Shown: piece after piece, positions 10,529 to 18,638 of the stretch
Numbering within the stretch: position 1 is the stretch's first letter
How the letters are laid out: every line of letters starts with the position of its first letter
NCBI GenBank assembly: GCA_026702845.1
Contig: JADCLS010000007.1
Coordinates: forward strand, 62,001 to 126,000
Length of the DNA stretch: 64,000 nt
Source of the DNA: Candidatus Heimdallarchaeota archaeon
Lineage (GTDB): Archaea; Asgardarchaeota; Heimdallarchaeia; Heimdallarchaeales; Kariarchaeaceae
Reading direction: 5' to 3'
Made by a program: the position numbers and the translations under genes
Notes under the pieces: generated by a model
The model's input: only the letters and a program-made list of their open reading frames with translations
Told to the model about the DNA's origin: nothing
The model's database searches: none

Positions 10529-11751
10529 TTTCTCAATTCCCGTACCTTAACGATGGATCCTTTATTATACCCTTCAAGATCCTCAGCTATCTCAAGCAGA
10601 TAATCTGCCTTTGTCAGTGAAGTCAGGATGCCGGCTCCGGTCACCCGTAATAGTTGTGCACCTTCTTCTCCTGATCTCAATCTAACCATATCCCTTACTC
10701 CCGAAGAGGAAGCGATCGGTTGTGCCAGGACTACCTCTGTCTCATGTTCCCAATAACTGGGATTCCCAGTCCAATACTTTATTGCATATGCTGCAAATAG
10801 ATCAAAATTCAAGAAAGCTGCAAGTGGATAGCCTGGTAATGCAATAATTAATTTTCCATGTATCTCTCCTAGAATCACAGGTTTACCTGGTCTAATGGAT
10901 ACTCCATTTATCCACATTGTTCCTAAATCTGAAATGATCTCTGCCATATAATCTTTAGACCCAACACTTGTTCCTCCTGTAGTAATAATTAAATCATAGT
11001 CAGGCATGGAATTAATTTTATTCTTGATACTTGAAACCTCATCTTCACAAGTATCTGAGCATACTATCTCCACTCCCATTTGTTTACACCAAGACTCAAG
11101 GGCTGGTCTGTTAGAATCAACAACTTGACCGATTTTGGGTTTACTGTCAACTGAAACTAACTCACTACCTGTTGATAGTATCGCAACCCTTGGCTTCCTA
11201 TATACCTCAACCTTTGATATATTAAGTGAAATTAACAGAGCCTGATCCCATGGAAGCACAACATGACCATTGGAAAAAATCAATTCTCCTCTCTTAACAT
11301 CCTCATCTTCATTAGCAACATTTTTCCCTATAGGCACTGATGAGTACAACTCAATGATAGAATCCAATTTCTCACATACTTCCAATCTAATGACTGCATC
11401 TGCACCATTGGGGAGTGGTGCACCTGTTGAGATTTCTATGGCTTGTCCCTCCTCTAATGATAGAATTTCTGTATCTCCAATCTCAACCTTTCCAATGACA
11501 TGTAATTGTATGGGACTGGTATCTGTTGCTCCATAGGTGTTTCTTGCCTTAACTGCAAAACCGTCCATGGCAGATCGTTTGAATCCAGGAAGATTGATTT
11601 CGGCAATAATATCACCTGCCAGTTTGCGTTTATGGCTCTCAAAAACTGAAATAGTTTCAGTTTCTGTTATTTCTGATAGTTTAGATTGTAGGATTTGTTG
11701 GGCTTCTTTCACTCGTATAGTAGAGGCAAAACCCTTTCCTCTTGTACTCAT
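10525..11751 (-). CDS. moeA: MoeA molybdopterin molybdotransferase, second copy
   Basis: Stand-alone MoeA of about 408 aa, first gene of a two-gene operon. It has SAMDGFAV, STGAPLPNGADAVIRLE, TTGGTSVGSKDYM and ALPGYPLAAF, the substrate-binding blocks of the family. Archaea often carry two MoeA proteins, commonly explained as one for molybdenum and one for tungsten; which is which cannot be read here. The frame is open to 11802; ATG 11751 is preferred because an A/T-rich TATA-like stretch (ATTATAATAAT) lies about 30 nt before it. Confidence 0.9.
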   Translation of the reverse strand: MSTRGKGFASTIRVKEAQQILQSKLSEITETETISVFESHKRKLAGDIIAEINLPGFKRSAMDGFAVKARNTYGATDTSPIQLHVIGKVEIGDTEILSLEEGQAIEISTGAPLPNGADAVIRLEVCEKLDSIIELYSSVPIGKNVANEDEDVKRGELIFSNGHVVLPWDQALLISLNISKVEVYRKPRVAILSTGSELVSVDSKPKIGQVVDSNRPALESWCKQMGVEIVCSDTCEDEVSSIKNKINSMPDYDLIITTGGTSVGSKDYMAEIISDLGTMWINGVSIRPGKPVILGEIHGKLIIALPGYPLAAFLNFDLFAAYAIKYWTGNPSYWEHETEVVLAQPIASSSGVRDMVRLRSGEEGAQLLRVTGAGILTSLTKADYLLEIAEDLEGYNKGSIVKVRELRK

Positions 11752-11838
11752 GTGTTGAATTTTAAGTGATAGTATTATTATAATTTGCATAGAAGCGTAC
11801 AAGAAAATTTTATACAGTCGTCACATGCTATCAATTAA

Positions 11839-12933
11839 TTGAATCTTGATAAAATCGATGATCTTGATGATTCGAAAGGAATTATCATCATTGACCCACA
11901 GGGTTTTCCTTGCATATTTGTAGAAGTTGTGAGTGCGATACGTATTGATGAGATAGGTTATTCTGTAGTTAGTAATAGCTGGCTATATTCTATCCAATTC
12001 TATAATATTCCCGTTTCTGCAGGTTTTATTCAATCTACTTTGAGTACACTCCCCATTGAGGGTACTCCTAGTTTACCTTATCCAAACTCAAAGGTGCTGA
12101 TATTTCCTTATTTCAACGACACAACATGCTATTCAAAGAGTATATCTGAGAGATTCTCATATAGAATGGCATCTAATGAGGTTATTATGCATGCAAATGT
12201 ACAATCTGCACTTAGCTGTGCTAGAGAACTCTTCTGGACAGGTAGGGAAAAGCAGCCTTTTGATGATAAACTCATTAGTATTGAGGGATTCTCAATATAT
12301 GCTCCTGCGTTTACTAAGTATCTATCAGGGAAATACAAACTGGTAGCGATTTCAACTGAATATGGAACTCTATCTTCTGAGGAAGGTATGGATATACATT
12401 TACTACTAGATCTATTTCAAAAACATGGAGAGGAATTCATCTATCACACTCCATACAAGATTTCAGAAATAGATCAGATATTCTCAATAAAATGTCATAT
12501 ATTCTTTATCGGCGCTACTGTAATAACAAATGAGTTAGCAGGTAAAATTAAACTTTGTAGACCAACTGTTATTCCCCTCAGCAACCATTTATATAGTCCT
12601 CAGGGGTTGGATGTTCTTGAAACAGCAGGGGTTTCATGCTATCCAGATTTTGTATCAGGAAGTGGTGCTATAATAGCTGAACTAGCTATTCAGGCAGGAA
12701 TTATGGAATTAGAGAATATTTGCACAATTGTGAACCATATTCAACAATCCTATAGCCGAGACCTATTACGTGCTGCTCGGGCCTGTGGTATACCTACTTC
12801 TTTGTATATTAAGGCAAAAGAGACTGTACAAAATAACAAGTATATCTTAGATTACGAAAAGAAAGAGCAGGATATAAAAACAATATCAATAAATTTCATA
12901 GCTGAGCATAATCTTGGTTCTTTCCTTCCCTAA
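11839..12933 (+). CDS. Glu/Leu/Phe/Val dehydrogenase-like protein, probably catalytically inactive
   Basis: A 364-aa protein whose middle and C-terminal parts follow the NAD-binding domain of the Glu/Leu dehydrogenase family: a core strand ISIEGF, then VAISTEYGTLSSEEGMDIH matching the family pattern VAVSDxxGGIxxxxGLDI, a segment like CDILIPAA (CHIFFIGA), and a late block ending YPDFVSGSGAIIAE like the family PDxLANAGG. Two hallmarks are missing. The Rossmann GxGxxG reads GFSIYA, and the catalytic-lysine loop (GGxKGG) has no counterpart; the nearest segment is IPVSAGFIQS. It is probably a pseudoenzyme or a changed-function paralogue. The start is a TTG. Confidence 0.55.
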   Translation: MNLDKIDDLDDSKGIIIIDPQGFPCIFVEVVSAIRIDEIGYSVVSNSWLYSIQFYNIPVSAGFIQSTLSTLPIEGTPSLPYPNSKVLIFPYFNDTTCYSKSISERFSYRMASNEVIMHANVQSALSCARELFWTGREKQPFDDKLISIEGFSIYAPAFTKYLSGKYKLVAISTEYGTLSSEEGMDIHLLLDLFQKHGEEFIYHTPYKISEIDQIFSIKCHIFFIGATVITNELAGKIKLCRPTVIPLSNHLYSPQGLDVLETAGVSCYPDFVSGSGAIIAELAIQAGIMELENICTIVNHIQQSYSRDLLRAARACGIPTSLYIKAKETVQNNKYILDYEKKEQDIKTISINFIAEHNLGSFLP

Positions 12934-13016
12934 GTCTCAATGCATAGGATTTTTCTAAATGTATAACATTTGTATCATTTTCGGAAATTATTCTATAAAA
13001 ATTTGCCTAATTTGTC

Positions 13017-14186
13017 GTGAGGAGTATGTTTTTAAAGAATGAAGTTTTTATTGACATAATGAACGCATCAGATTATAATGGTACTAATGGGTATGATACC
13101 TCTAATTATAATCTATCTCAGAATGAAGCTCGAGTGCTCCATTCTCTGGTAAAGTATCCTGGAAGGACAGATCAATCAATTCATAGTCAAATTTCTATGA
13201 AGAAATCAACGTTTTCAAGTATTAAAACACGATTGAAAGAGGAGAACTACTATAATAGGTACTTCATACCTAATTTTCCAAGAATAGGATTTGAATTATT
13301 ACAAGTAATGTTTGGAAGATTAAATCAATTCACGAATTTTGAAGAAAGGATGCGGATTGCCGGAGATACTATTCAATCATTTACAGAGGATTTTCAAGTT
13401 ATTTCAGAAAATAATCAAGCTTATAATCTATCAGTTTCAGAAAATTATACAGAGTATGCAAAGAATCAACAGAAATTTCTACAGTTATACTCAGAGAATA
13501 AATTCTTGAGCAAAAAGGGAATGAAAACAGTCTCATTCCCCTTTGAGATAAGTAGAATCCACTCATTTTTGGATTATGAAGCTCTTCTTGCCAAATTATT
13601 TGGTTTTGCGAGTGAGCCATATCCTACAAACTCAGTTATACCCACTAATAAGGTAAAGAAGGTTAAATTGACCCGGGCAGAACGTAAAGTACTTGCTGGA
13701 TTGGTAAAATATCCAGATGATACAGATACTCTAATTGCAGAAGAAGTAGGTGTCTCCAGAAATACTGTAGCAAATGCCAAGCGTAAATTCTTGAAAAAGG
13801 GATATTGTTTTCCCCGTGTCATTCCAAACATAGAGAAACTTGATCTAAATACAATGGTATTTAGTTACAGGCGATTTAATCCCCGTATCACTCCCGAGCA
13901 TAGAGCAGAAGCAGTAGAGATGACCCGTAAGAACTATTCCCCCCATTTCTTTGTTTCTAAGGATCTTGATGGTTTCATGGTAAGCTCGCATCGTGATGTT
14001 AATGATTTCAACGAAATTAATGATGAGATGATGAGATGGTATAATAAAACAGAGTATTTTGTCGATGAACCGGAACACTACATTGTTGATGTATCCAATC
14101 TCAATATCATCAAGGAACTTGATTTTCTGCCAATTACTATCAAAATCTTGGGCTTTGATCCCAACGTACCAATTAAAGATCAGTAA
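13017..14186 (+). CDS. Regulator with two tandem HTH modules
   Basis: A 389-aa protein built from two homologous halves. Residues about 33-100 (LSQNEARVLHSLVKYPGRTD) and about 220-285 (LTRAERKVLAGLVKYPDDTD) share the same HTH layout, and each is followed by a similar strand-rich segment (FIPNFPRIGFELL versus VIPNIEKLDLNTM). The HTHs look like AsnC/Lrp or MarR winged helices. GTG 13017 lies about 25 nt after TTCTATAAAA, which suggests a leaderless start; ATG 13026 is the alternative. Targets unknown. Confidence 0.65.
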   Translation: MRSMFLKNEVFIDIMNASDYNGTNGYDTSNYNLSQNEARVLHSLVKYPGRTDQSIHSQISMKKSTFSSIKTRLKEENYYNRYFIPNFPRIGFELLQVMFGRLNQFTNFEERMRIAGDTIQSFTEDFQVISENNQAYNLSVSENYTEYAKNQQKFLQLYSENKFLSKKGMKTVSFPFEISRIHSFLDYEALLAKLFGFASEPYPTNSVIPTNKVKKVKLTRAERKVLAGLVKYPDDTDTLIAEEVGVSRNTVANAKRKFLKKGYCFPRVIPNIEKLDLNTMVFSYRRFNPRITPEHRAEAVEMTRKNYSPHFFVSKDLDGFMVSSHRDVNDFNEINDEMMRWYNKTEYFVDEPEHYIVDVSNLNIIKELDFLPITIKILGFDPNVPIKDQ

Positions 14187-14258
14187 ATATTTGTAAAGTA
14201 AAGAGAACTAGTAGGCTCAACTTATAAGCTTTTGAACCAAAAAAACACATCGTCACTC

Positions 14259-15389
14259 ATGGAAAGGAATATTGATCTTAAATCTGTTCTGTTGCTTTCA
14301 AATGCAGCTGGAAGTGTTGCATTCTCATTTCTGCCCATATTATTTGAAGATAGAGGGTTGAGCAACAAGGAGATTGCATTAATTGCTATTCCTTATTCAC
14401 TATTTCTTATCATCTCGAATACGATATTTGGTAGATTAGCAGATTCAAGAGGGAGAAGGCCATTTTTACTCATAGGGTTGTTCACATCCACATTTGGTAT
14501 TCTAGCATATTTATGGCCTGTGAATTTCACTCAGTTTGTTTTTGTGAGGATATTACATGGTATTACACTTGGAGTATACCCAGCAGCCATAACTGGGATT
14601 GCATCAGATCGTAAGCTCAAATTGGGCAATCTCAGCTCTTTTGGATCTTTAGGGTGGGGCCTAGGATCTCTTTTTGGAGGATTAATTGCAGGTGCTCTGA
14701 GTATTGATATTGCCTTTGCACTTGCAGGAGTGGTGTTTTTCATAACCTTCATCATCGCCTTGAATAGAAATACTGGTATTGAAGAAATCCGTATAAGAGA
14801 AGTGCAATTGCACAGGGAGAATGCCTACCTTATTTCATTAAAGCGGAATTGGAAGGAATATTTGCTTATAGTGTTACGGCATGGAACCGCGAATTCAATT
14901 TGGGTGTTCTGGGCACTTTTCCTCAAAAATGATCTCGGTTTATCTCTTGGGCAAATCGGAGTGGTTCAGATAACCAATATGGGAACTCAGTACGTAATTA
15001 TGAAAACATTTACTGATAAATTCACTCCTCGGAAGATGTTTGTGCTAGGAGGAATTCTCTCAGCTATTTCCTTCTCCTCCTATCCTTTTGCTGAGAATTT
15101 TATACAGATGTTAGGTACCCAAGTGATTCTGGGTATAAGCTGGGCTTTCTTCTACGTAGGTGGATTAAGATCCGTTGAGGAAAATAGCAGAGATGATGAT
15201 GTTGTTGCAACAGGAACAGGATTATTCAATGCATCTCTTTCTACTGCCCAGATAGTTGGACCCATTCTTGCATTGTACCTATATACTATTGCACAGAATT
15301 ATACCCTATCCATGTTTGTTGCAGGAATTGTAACGATTAGTTCAGTGTTGATTTATGCAATTATTATCCGAGATCAGTTATTTAGGTAA
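14259..15389 (+). CDS. Major facilitator superfamily transporter
   Basis: About 376 aa with some 12 membrane helices and the MFS motif A in the loop between helices 2 and 3 (GRLADSRGRRPF). It is a secondary transporter; the substrate cannot be deduced. ATG 14259 is preferred over the TTG at 14232 because the TATA-like TTATAAGC at 14221-14228 would overlap a start at 14232. Its 3' end overlaps the convergent VTT gene by 12 nt. Confidence 0.85.
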   Translation: MERNIDLKSVLLLSNAAGSVAFSFLPILFEDRGLSNKEIALIAIPYSLFLIISNTIFGRLADSRGRRPFLLIGLFTSTFGILAYLWPVNFTQFVFVRILHGITLGVYPAAITGIASDRKLKLGNLSSFGSLGWGLGSLFGGLIAGALSIDIAFALAGVVFFITFIIALNRNTGIEEIRIREVQLHRENAYLISLKRNWKEYLLIVLRHGTANSIWVFWALFLKNDLGLSLGQIGVVQITNMGTQYVIMKTFTDKFTPRKMFVLGGILSAISFSSYPFAENFIQMLGTQVILGISWAFFYVGGLRSVEENSRDDDVVATGTGLFNASLSTAQIVGPILALYLYTIAQNYTLSMFVAGIVTISSVLIYAIIIRDQLFR

Positions 15390-15947
15390 TGTTGATAGAT
15401 CTTCACTCATAAATGGATACTTATGACGAACTAGAGTATAAAATCCACCAATTACAAGAAACAAGAGAATCAATTTCCCATTAATATGTAGTAACAGCTC
15501 TTGATCAATATATTTGGAACCTGTGGCTCCTATATAAGCAAATAAAAAAGCATATGGGATTGCAGTGATAAGTGATACCAATACAAATCCTCTTCTTGGT
15601 AATTTCAATGCTCCTGAAATAAGCGAAAGTACATCATTTGGTGAAAAAGGAAGCAATCTTAGTACAAATAATCCTATATTGCCAGATTTCTGTAATTTGA
15701 TTAAGAAATCTGCTTGTTCATATCTTGAAATAAGTGATGAGTATCTTCCACCTTGTTCCACAGAACGTCTCACCACCTCGTAGGCGAACTGTGCAGCAAA
15801 TACCATCCCTAGCCAATTGAGAATTCCTCCTAATAGAGTTCCAAATATAATACCTGCCTGTAATAACAAAGTTTCTTTCGGAAATCCCGGGATAAATGCT
15901 TGAATAATAAGCATGATAAGTAACCCAAGGAATACCAGTGAAGGCAT
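15378..15947 (-). CDS. TVP38/TMEM64 (VTT/DedA superfamily) membrane protein
   Basis: A 189-aa integral membrane protein. The order of features is that of VTT-domain proteins: N-terminal helix, FPKETLLLQAGIIFG, a loop, then LRLLPFSPNDVLSLISGAL matching the family pattern RxxPxxPxxxxN/D...G, then YAFLFAYIGATG. The superfamily includes bacterial DedA lipid transporters and eukaryotic VMP1/TMEM41 scramblases. A role in lipid translocation is inferred from the family. A second member lies at 53651-54250. Confidence 0.8.
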   Translation of the reverse strand: MPSLVFLGLLIMLIIQAFIPGFPKETLLLQAGIIFGTLLGGILNWLGMVFAAQFAYEVVRRSVEQGGRYSSLISRYEQADFLIKLQKSGNIGLFVLRLLPFSPNDVLSLISGALKLPRRGFVLVSLITAIPYAFLFAYIGATGSKYIDQELLLHINGKLILLFLVIGGFYTLVRHKYPFMSEDLSTLPK

Positions 15948-16051
15948 TAATTGTAACTTTATTTCATTACTACAAATCCTTATCCAAATTTTCCTGTATT
16001 CTCACTTGTTTTCTATATGAATTTTATTAAAGATAATATAGTAAACTGCTT

Positions 16052-16648
16052 ATGGACGATTTTCTCGGTGTTTTGTTATCATCTACACTACTCATGGCAT
16101 TGGCTGAAATTGGAGATAAAACCAATCTCATTCTGATTTCGTTGATTAGTAGATATAAAAAACCATTTGCAGTATTTTCTGGGGGAATCATCGGGATTAT
16201 CTTCATCACAATAATAGGTGCAGTTCTAGGTTCGTTTCTTTCTACAATTTTACCAATGTGGTTGGTTCCATTACTTTCCGGAATGATCTTCTTATACCTA
16301 GGTATCTCTTCTCTTCTTGAACAAGATGATGATGACGTACAACCAGAAATTCCAGAATCTTCCCAAGCTTTCAAACAAGCTTTATTACTCATTAGTTTTG
16401 CTGAATTTGGTGATAAAAGCCAAGTTTTTGTTATTTCCAATTCTGCAATTAATGATCCTATTGCTGTTGCTATTGGGGCGATTTTGGGGATGATTATTAT
16501 TTTTCTTCTATCTGGATTACTGGGAGCAACTTTATTACAAAAAATTCCAGAAAAAAAACTGAATGGAATAGCCTCAATTTTGTTTATCATTGCTGGATTA
16601 TGGATCATTATTGATTCAATATTTGCAATCCTTAGTAATTCATCTTGA
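16052..16648 (+). CDS. TMEM165/GDT1 family cation exchanger
   Basis: A 198-aa protein with six predicted helices and the two diagnostic motifs: EIGDKT in the first half and EFGDKS in the second. The family (UPF0016; yeast Gdt1, human TMEM165, cyanobacterial Mnx) exchanges Mn2+ or Ca2+ for protons. Two inverted homologous halves joined by an acidic loop (EQDDDDVQPE) are visible. An antisense frame (16027-16608) is open by chance. The 3' end overlaps the convergent reductase gene by 17 nt. Confidence 0.9.
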   Translation: MDDFLGVLLSSTLLMALAEIGDKTNLILISLISRYKKPFAVFSGGIIGIIFITIIGAVLGSFLSTILPMWLVPLLSGMIFLYLGISSLLEQDDDDVQPEIPESSQAFKQALLLISFAEFGDKSQVFVISNSAINDPIAVAIGAILGMIIIFLLSGLLGATLLQKIPEKKLNGIASILFIIAGLWIIIDSIFAILSNSS

Positions 16649-17993
16649 GTTGCTCATTGCGTAATCTGCGCCATTTTTGAATCCCAGAAGGATCCGTAGG
16701 GTACTGTTCAAAGATTTGTTTGCAGGCATTAATTTTACCAAAAACGCTTTTTAAGGTGAATAGAAGACTTGGCTTGCGCATCAGCTTCAACACTCTTTTG
16801 AGTTGATCTATCAGGTTAAGATCCAATGTTCCACCTGAAAATACAAGATTTAACTCCTCTTCTTTGAATACATTTGATTCAAAGAGGAATTTTAGGCCAG
16901 AAACCCCAACTTTTTCTATCATCTCTCTAAATATCTCTGCCTCAGTATGCTTTCTACCGTAATGTTTCGAAATTTCCACATTATATCTCCATAATTGATT
17001 AATGGATCGATCACCTGAATTCAGTGCATCCACTATTACATTTCCTAATCGCCATGCAGTATCAAGGGCAGGACCATGCCCCTCAGCTGTTACTGGGTGA
17101 ACCATACATGCAGCATCACCCACTACAGCTCCACCATTAAATACTAAGTTATCAAAGGGGATTCTGAATGGTATCTGTCCTCCACCCTGATTAATTATGG
17201 AATAGCTATCCCTTGGGTAATATTTCTCCATCTCTTTCAAATACATCTCCCTCATAGGACCTAGTTTCTGATTTTTTGCCCACCCTATACCCACATTCAA
17301 TTGTTTAGGTCCTTTGCTGAACAACCAGAAATATCCCGGAGGGGGATAATCAACATCATATTTGAGTATAATCTCATTGGGATACTTATGAGGTTGTTGT
17401 AATTCAATTATCTCCCTGTATGTTGGCCATTGTTCATCTGGATTGAGATTGTGTTTCAATCCTCCATAGAGCATATCCTCCGGTAATGCCTTCCGTACTA
17501 CTGCATAGGCACCTGATGCATCGATGACAAATTGTGATCGTATTTCATGAGTTCCTTCTTTAAGATACTTCACCCCTGATACGTACTTCTCACCCTCTAT
17601 TTCCTCGATTATTAATTCTCTTACAATAGCTTGATCGATAATTTCCACACCTAGTTCTTGTGCTGTTTTTATCAAACGTTGTCCATAAATATGCCTATCA
17701 ACCAGAAATCCCGGTGCATCAAGAGTGATTTTTTTATCTATATCCTCAACTGCTATGCTCATCTTGGTAATAACATCCTTTACTTCATCTCCATGTGGTA
17801 AATCGATCCCAATTCCTTCTTTAACTCTCATGACTGCAGCTTTATCTACTGCATCTCCACAGGTTTTATCACCGATTTTATCCAATTGTTTCTTTTCAAT
17901 TATTGTGACTTTGAATCCCTTTTTGGCAATTGATATTGCTGTTACTGAGCCTGATGGCCCACCACCAACCACAATAACATCTGTACTACTCAT
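16632..17993 (-). CDS. Geranylgeranyl reductase family FAD-dependent oxidoreductase
   Basis: A 453-aa flavoprotein with the N-terminal dinucleotide motif VVGGGPSG (GGGPSG at 10-15), an Asp-rich second FAD motif GDAACMVHPVTAEG, and the typical length of archaeal geranylgeranyl reductases. These enzymes saturate the isoprenoid chains of archaeal ether lipids (or related isoprenoids). It lies 59 nt downstream of the cofilin gene on the same strand, but a TATA-like ATATATT before its start suggests its own promoter. Confidence 0.85.
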   Translation of the reverse strand: MSSTDVIVVGGGPSGSVTAISIAKKGFKVTIIEKKQLDKIGDKTCGDAVDKAAVMRVKEGIGIDLPHGDEVKDVITKMSIAVEDIDKKITLDAPGFLVDRHIYGQRLIKTAQELGVEIIDQAIVRELIIEEIEGEKYVSGVKYLKEGTHEIRSQFVIDASGAYAVVRKALPEDMLYGGLKHNLNPDEQWPTYREIIELQQPHKYPNEIILKYDVDYPPPGYFWLFSKGPKQLNVGIGWAKNQKLGPMREMYLKEMEKYYPRDSYSIINQGGGQIPFRIPFDNLVFNGGAVVGDAACMVHPVTAEGHGPALDTAWRLGNVIVDALNSGDRSINQLWRYNVEISKHYGRKHTEAEIFREMIEKVGVSGLKFLFESNVFKEEELNLVFSGGTLDLNLIDQLKRVLKLMRKPSLLFTLKSVFGKINACKQIFEQYPTDPSGIQKWRRLRNEQLKMNY

Positions 17994-18052
17994 TAAAACG
18001 CACTTTGAGAAATATATGATAAAGCTTTTAGTCCACGTGTATTCATCAACAA

Positions 18053-18484
18053 TTAAATCGCAGTATTATTGATTCCAGCTTGCCTATTAAGTTTATGAAT
18101 CACTTTATCCAAGGTGACCTCATCCTTCTCCTCAGGCTGTATCTGCAGGGCAATACCTCTGAATTTCTTCGGAATATTTGCCTTAGTACTTGCGTAACGC
18201 ATTCTGAGACGGACTGGTGACTCCATTGGCATCCAGAAAATAAAACAGGTCTTTACATCATCAAGTTTGGCCCTATTTTTCACTGGAACATCATAGAGGA
18301 CATACCTTGGCTCTGCATCAGGCAATTTATTTACTAAATCCTCGAAATTCTCATCCAGCTCGTGTTCTATCTCAACCTGTTCATCATTGATCTTGAGAAT
18401 TAATCCCCCAGGTTTTTTTTGATACCTTTTATCCTCGTATTTTTTGACAACATCTTCAGGTATTTGAATTCCACTCATTGACAT
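18053..18484 (-). CDS. ADF/cofilin actin-depolymerising protein
   Basis: A complete 143-aa ADF-homology protein, the same length as yeast cofilin. It aligns end to end by eye: N-terminal MSMSGIQI versus yeast MSRSGVAV (Ser4 at the position phosphoregulated in eukaryotes); KLPDAEPRYVLYD (53-65) versus KLPENDCLYAIYD; CFIFWMP (80-86) versus VFFTWSP; the long actin-binding helix SPVRLRMRYASTKA (89-102) versus APVRSKMVYASSKD; and VTLDKVIHKLNRQAG versus VSYDSVLERVSRGAG. Yeast actin-binding R96, K98 and K105 correspond to R92, R94 and K101. In eukaryotes the family severs and disassembles actin filaments. No signal peptide or membrane helix; no actin gene in this window. Confidence 0.93.
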   Translation of the reverse strand: MSMSGIQIPEDVVKKYEDKRYQKKPGGLILKINDEQVEIEHELDENFEDLVNKLPDAEPRYVLYDVPVKNRAKLDDVKTCFIFWMPMESPVRLRMRYASTKANIPKKFRGIALQIQPEEKDEVTLDKVIHKLNRQAGINNTAI

Positions 18485-18512
18485 AATGGCTTACCTACTA
18501 GAGGTATAATCA

Positions 18513-18526
18513 TTTTTTATTATAAA
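18513..18526 (-). promoter_or_regulatory. TATA-like element of the cofilin gene
   Basis: On the minus strand this reads ATTTTATAATAAAA, centred about 36 nt before the first ATG of the cofilin gene. It allows either a leaderless or a very short-leader mRNA. Confidence 0.4.
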
Positions 18527-18543
18527 ATTCTTAGTACTACTTG

Positions 18544-18558
18544 TGGTCAAATTGACCA
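18544..18558. promoter_or_regulatory. Perfect palindrome between cofilin and radical SAM genes
   Basis: TGGTCAA-A-TTGACCA, two perfect 7-bp arms around one base, lies in the 154-bp divergent intergenic region. It sits just upstream of the cofilin TATA box on one side and about 80 bp before the radical SAM start on the other. The form is that of an operator for a dimeric regulator. Confidence 0.4.
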
Positions 18559-18638
18559 TAAAAAGACAGTGCATTTGATTTATCATTCTGTTTTGTTGTA
18601 GACTTAAGTTATATTAACAGGATTTATTGTTTAATTTT

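Noticed and set aside
16027..16608. 193-codon open frame antisense to the TMEM165/GDT1 gene
   Set aside because: The plus strand encodes both EGDK motifs in a complete six-helix protein; the antisense frame has low-complexity Ser/Ile/Asn content and no family features.
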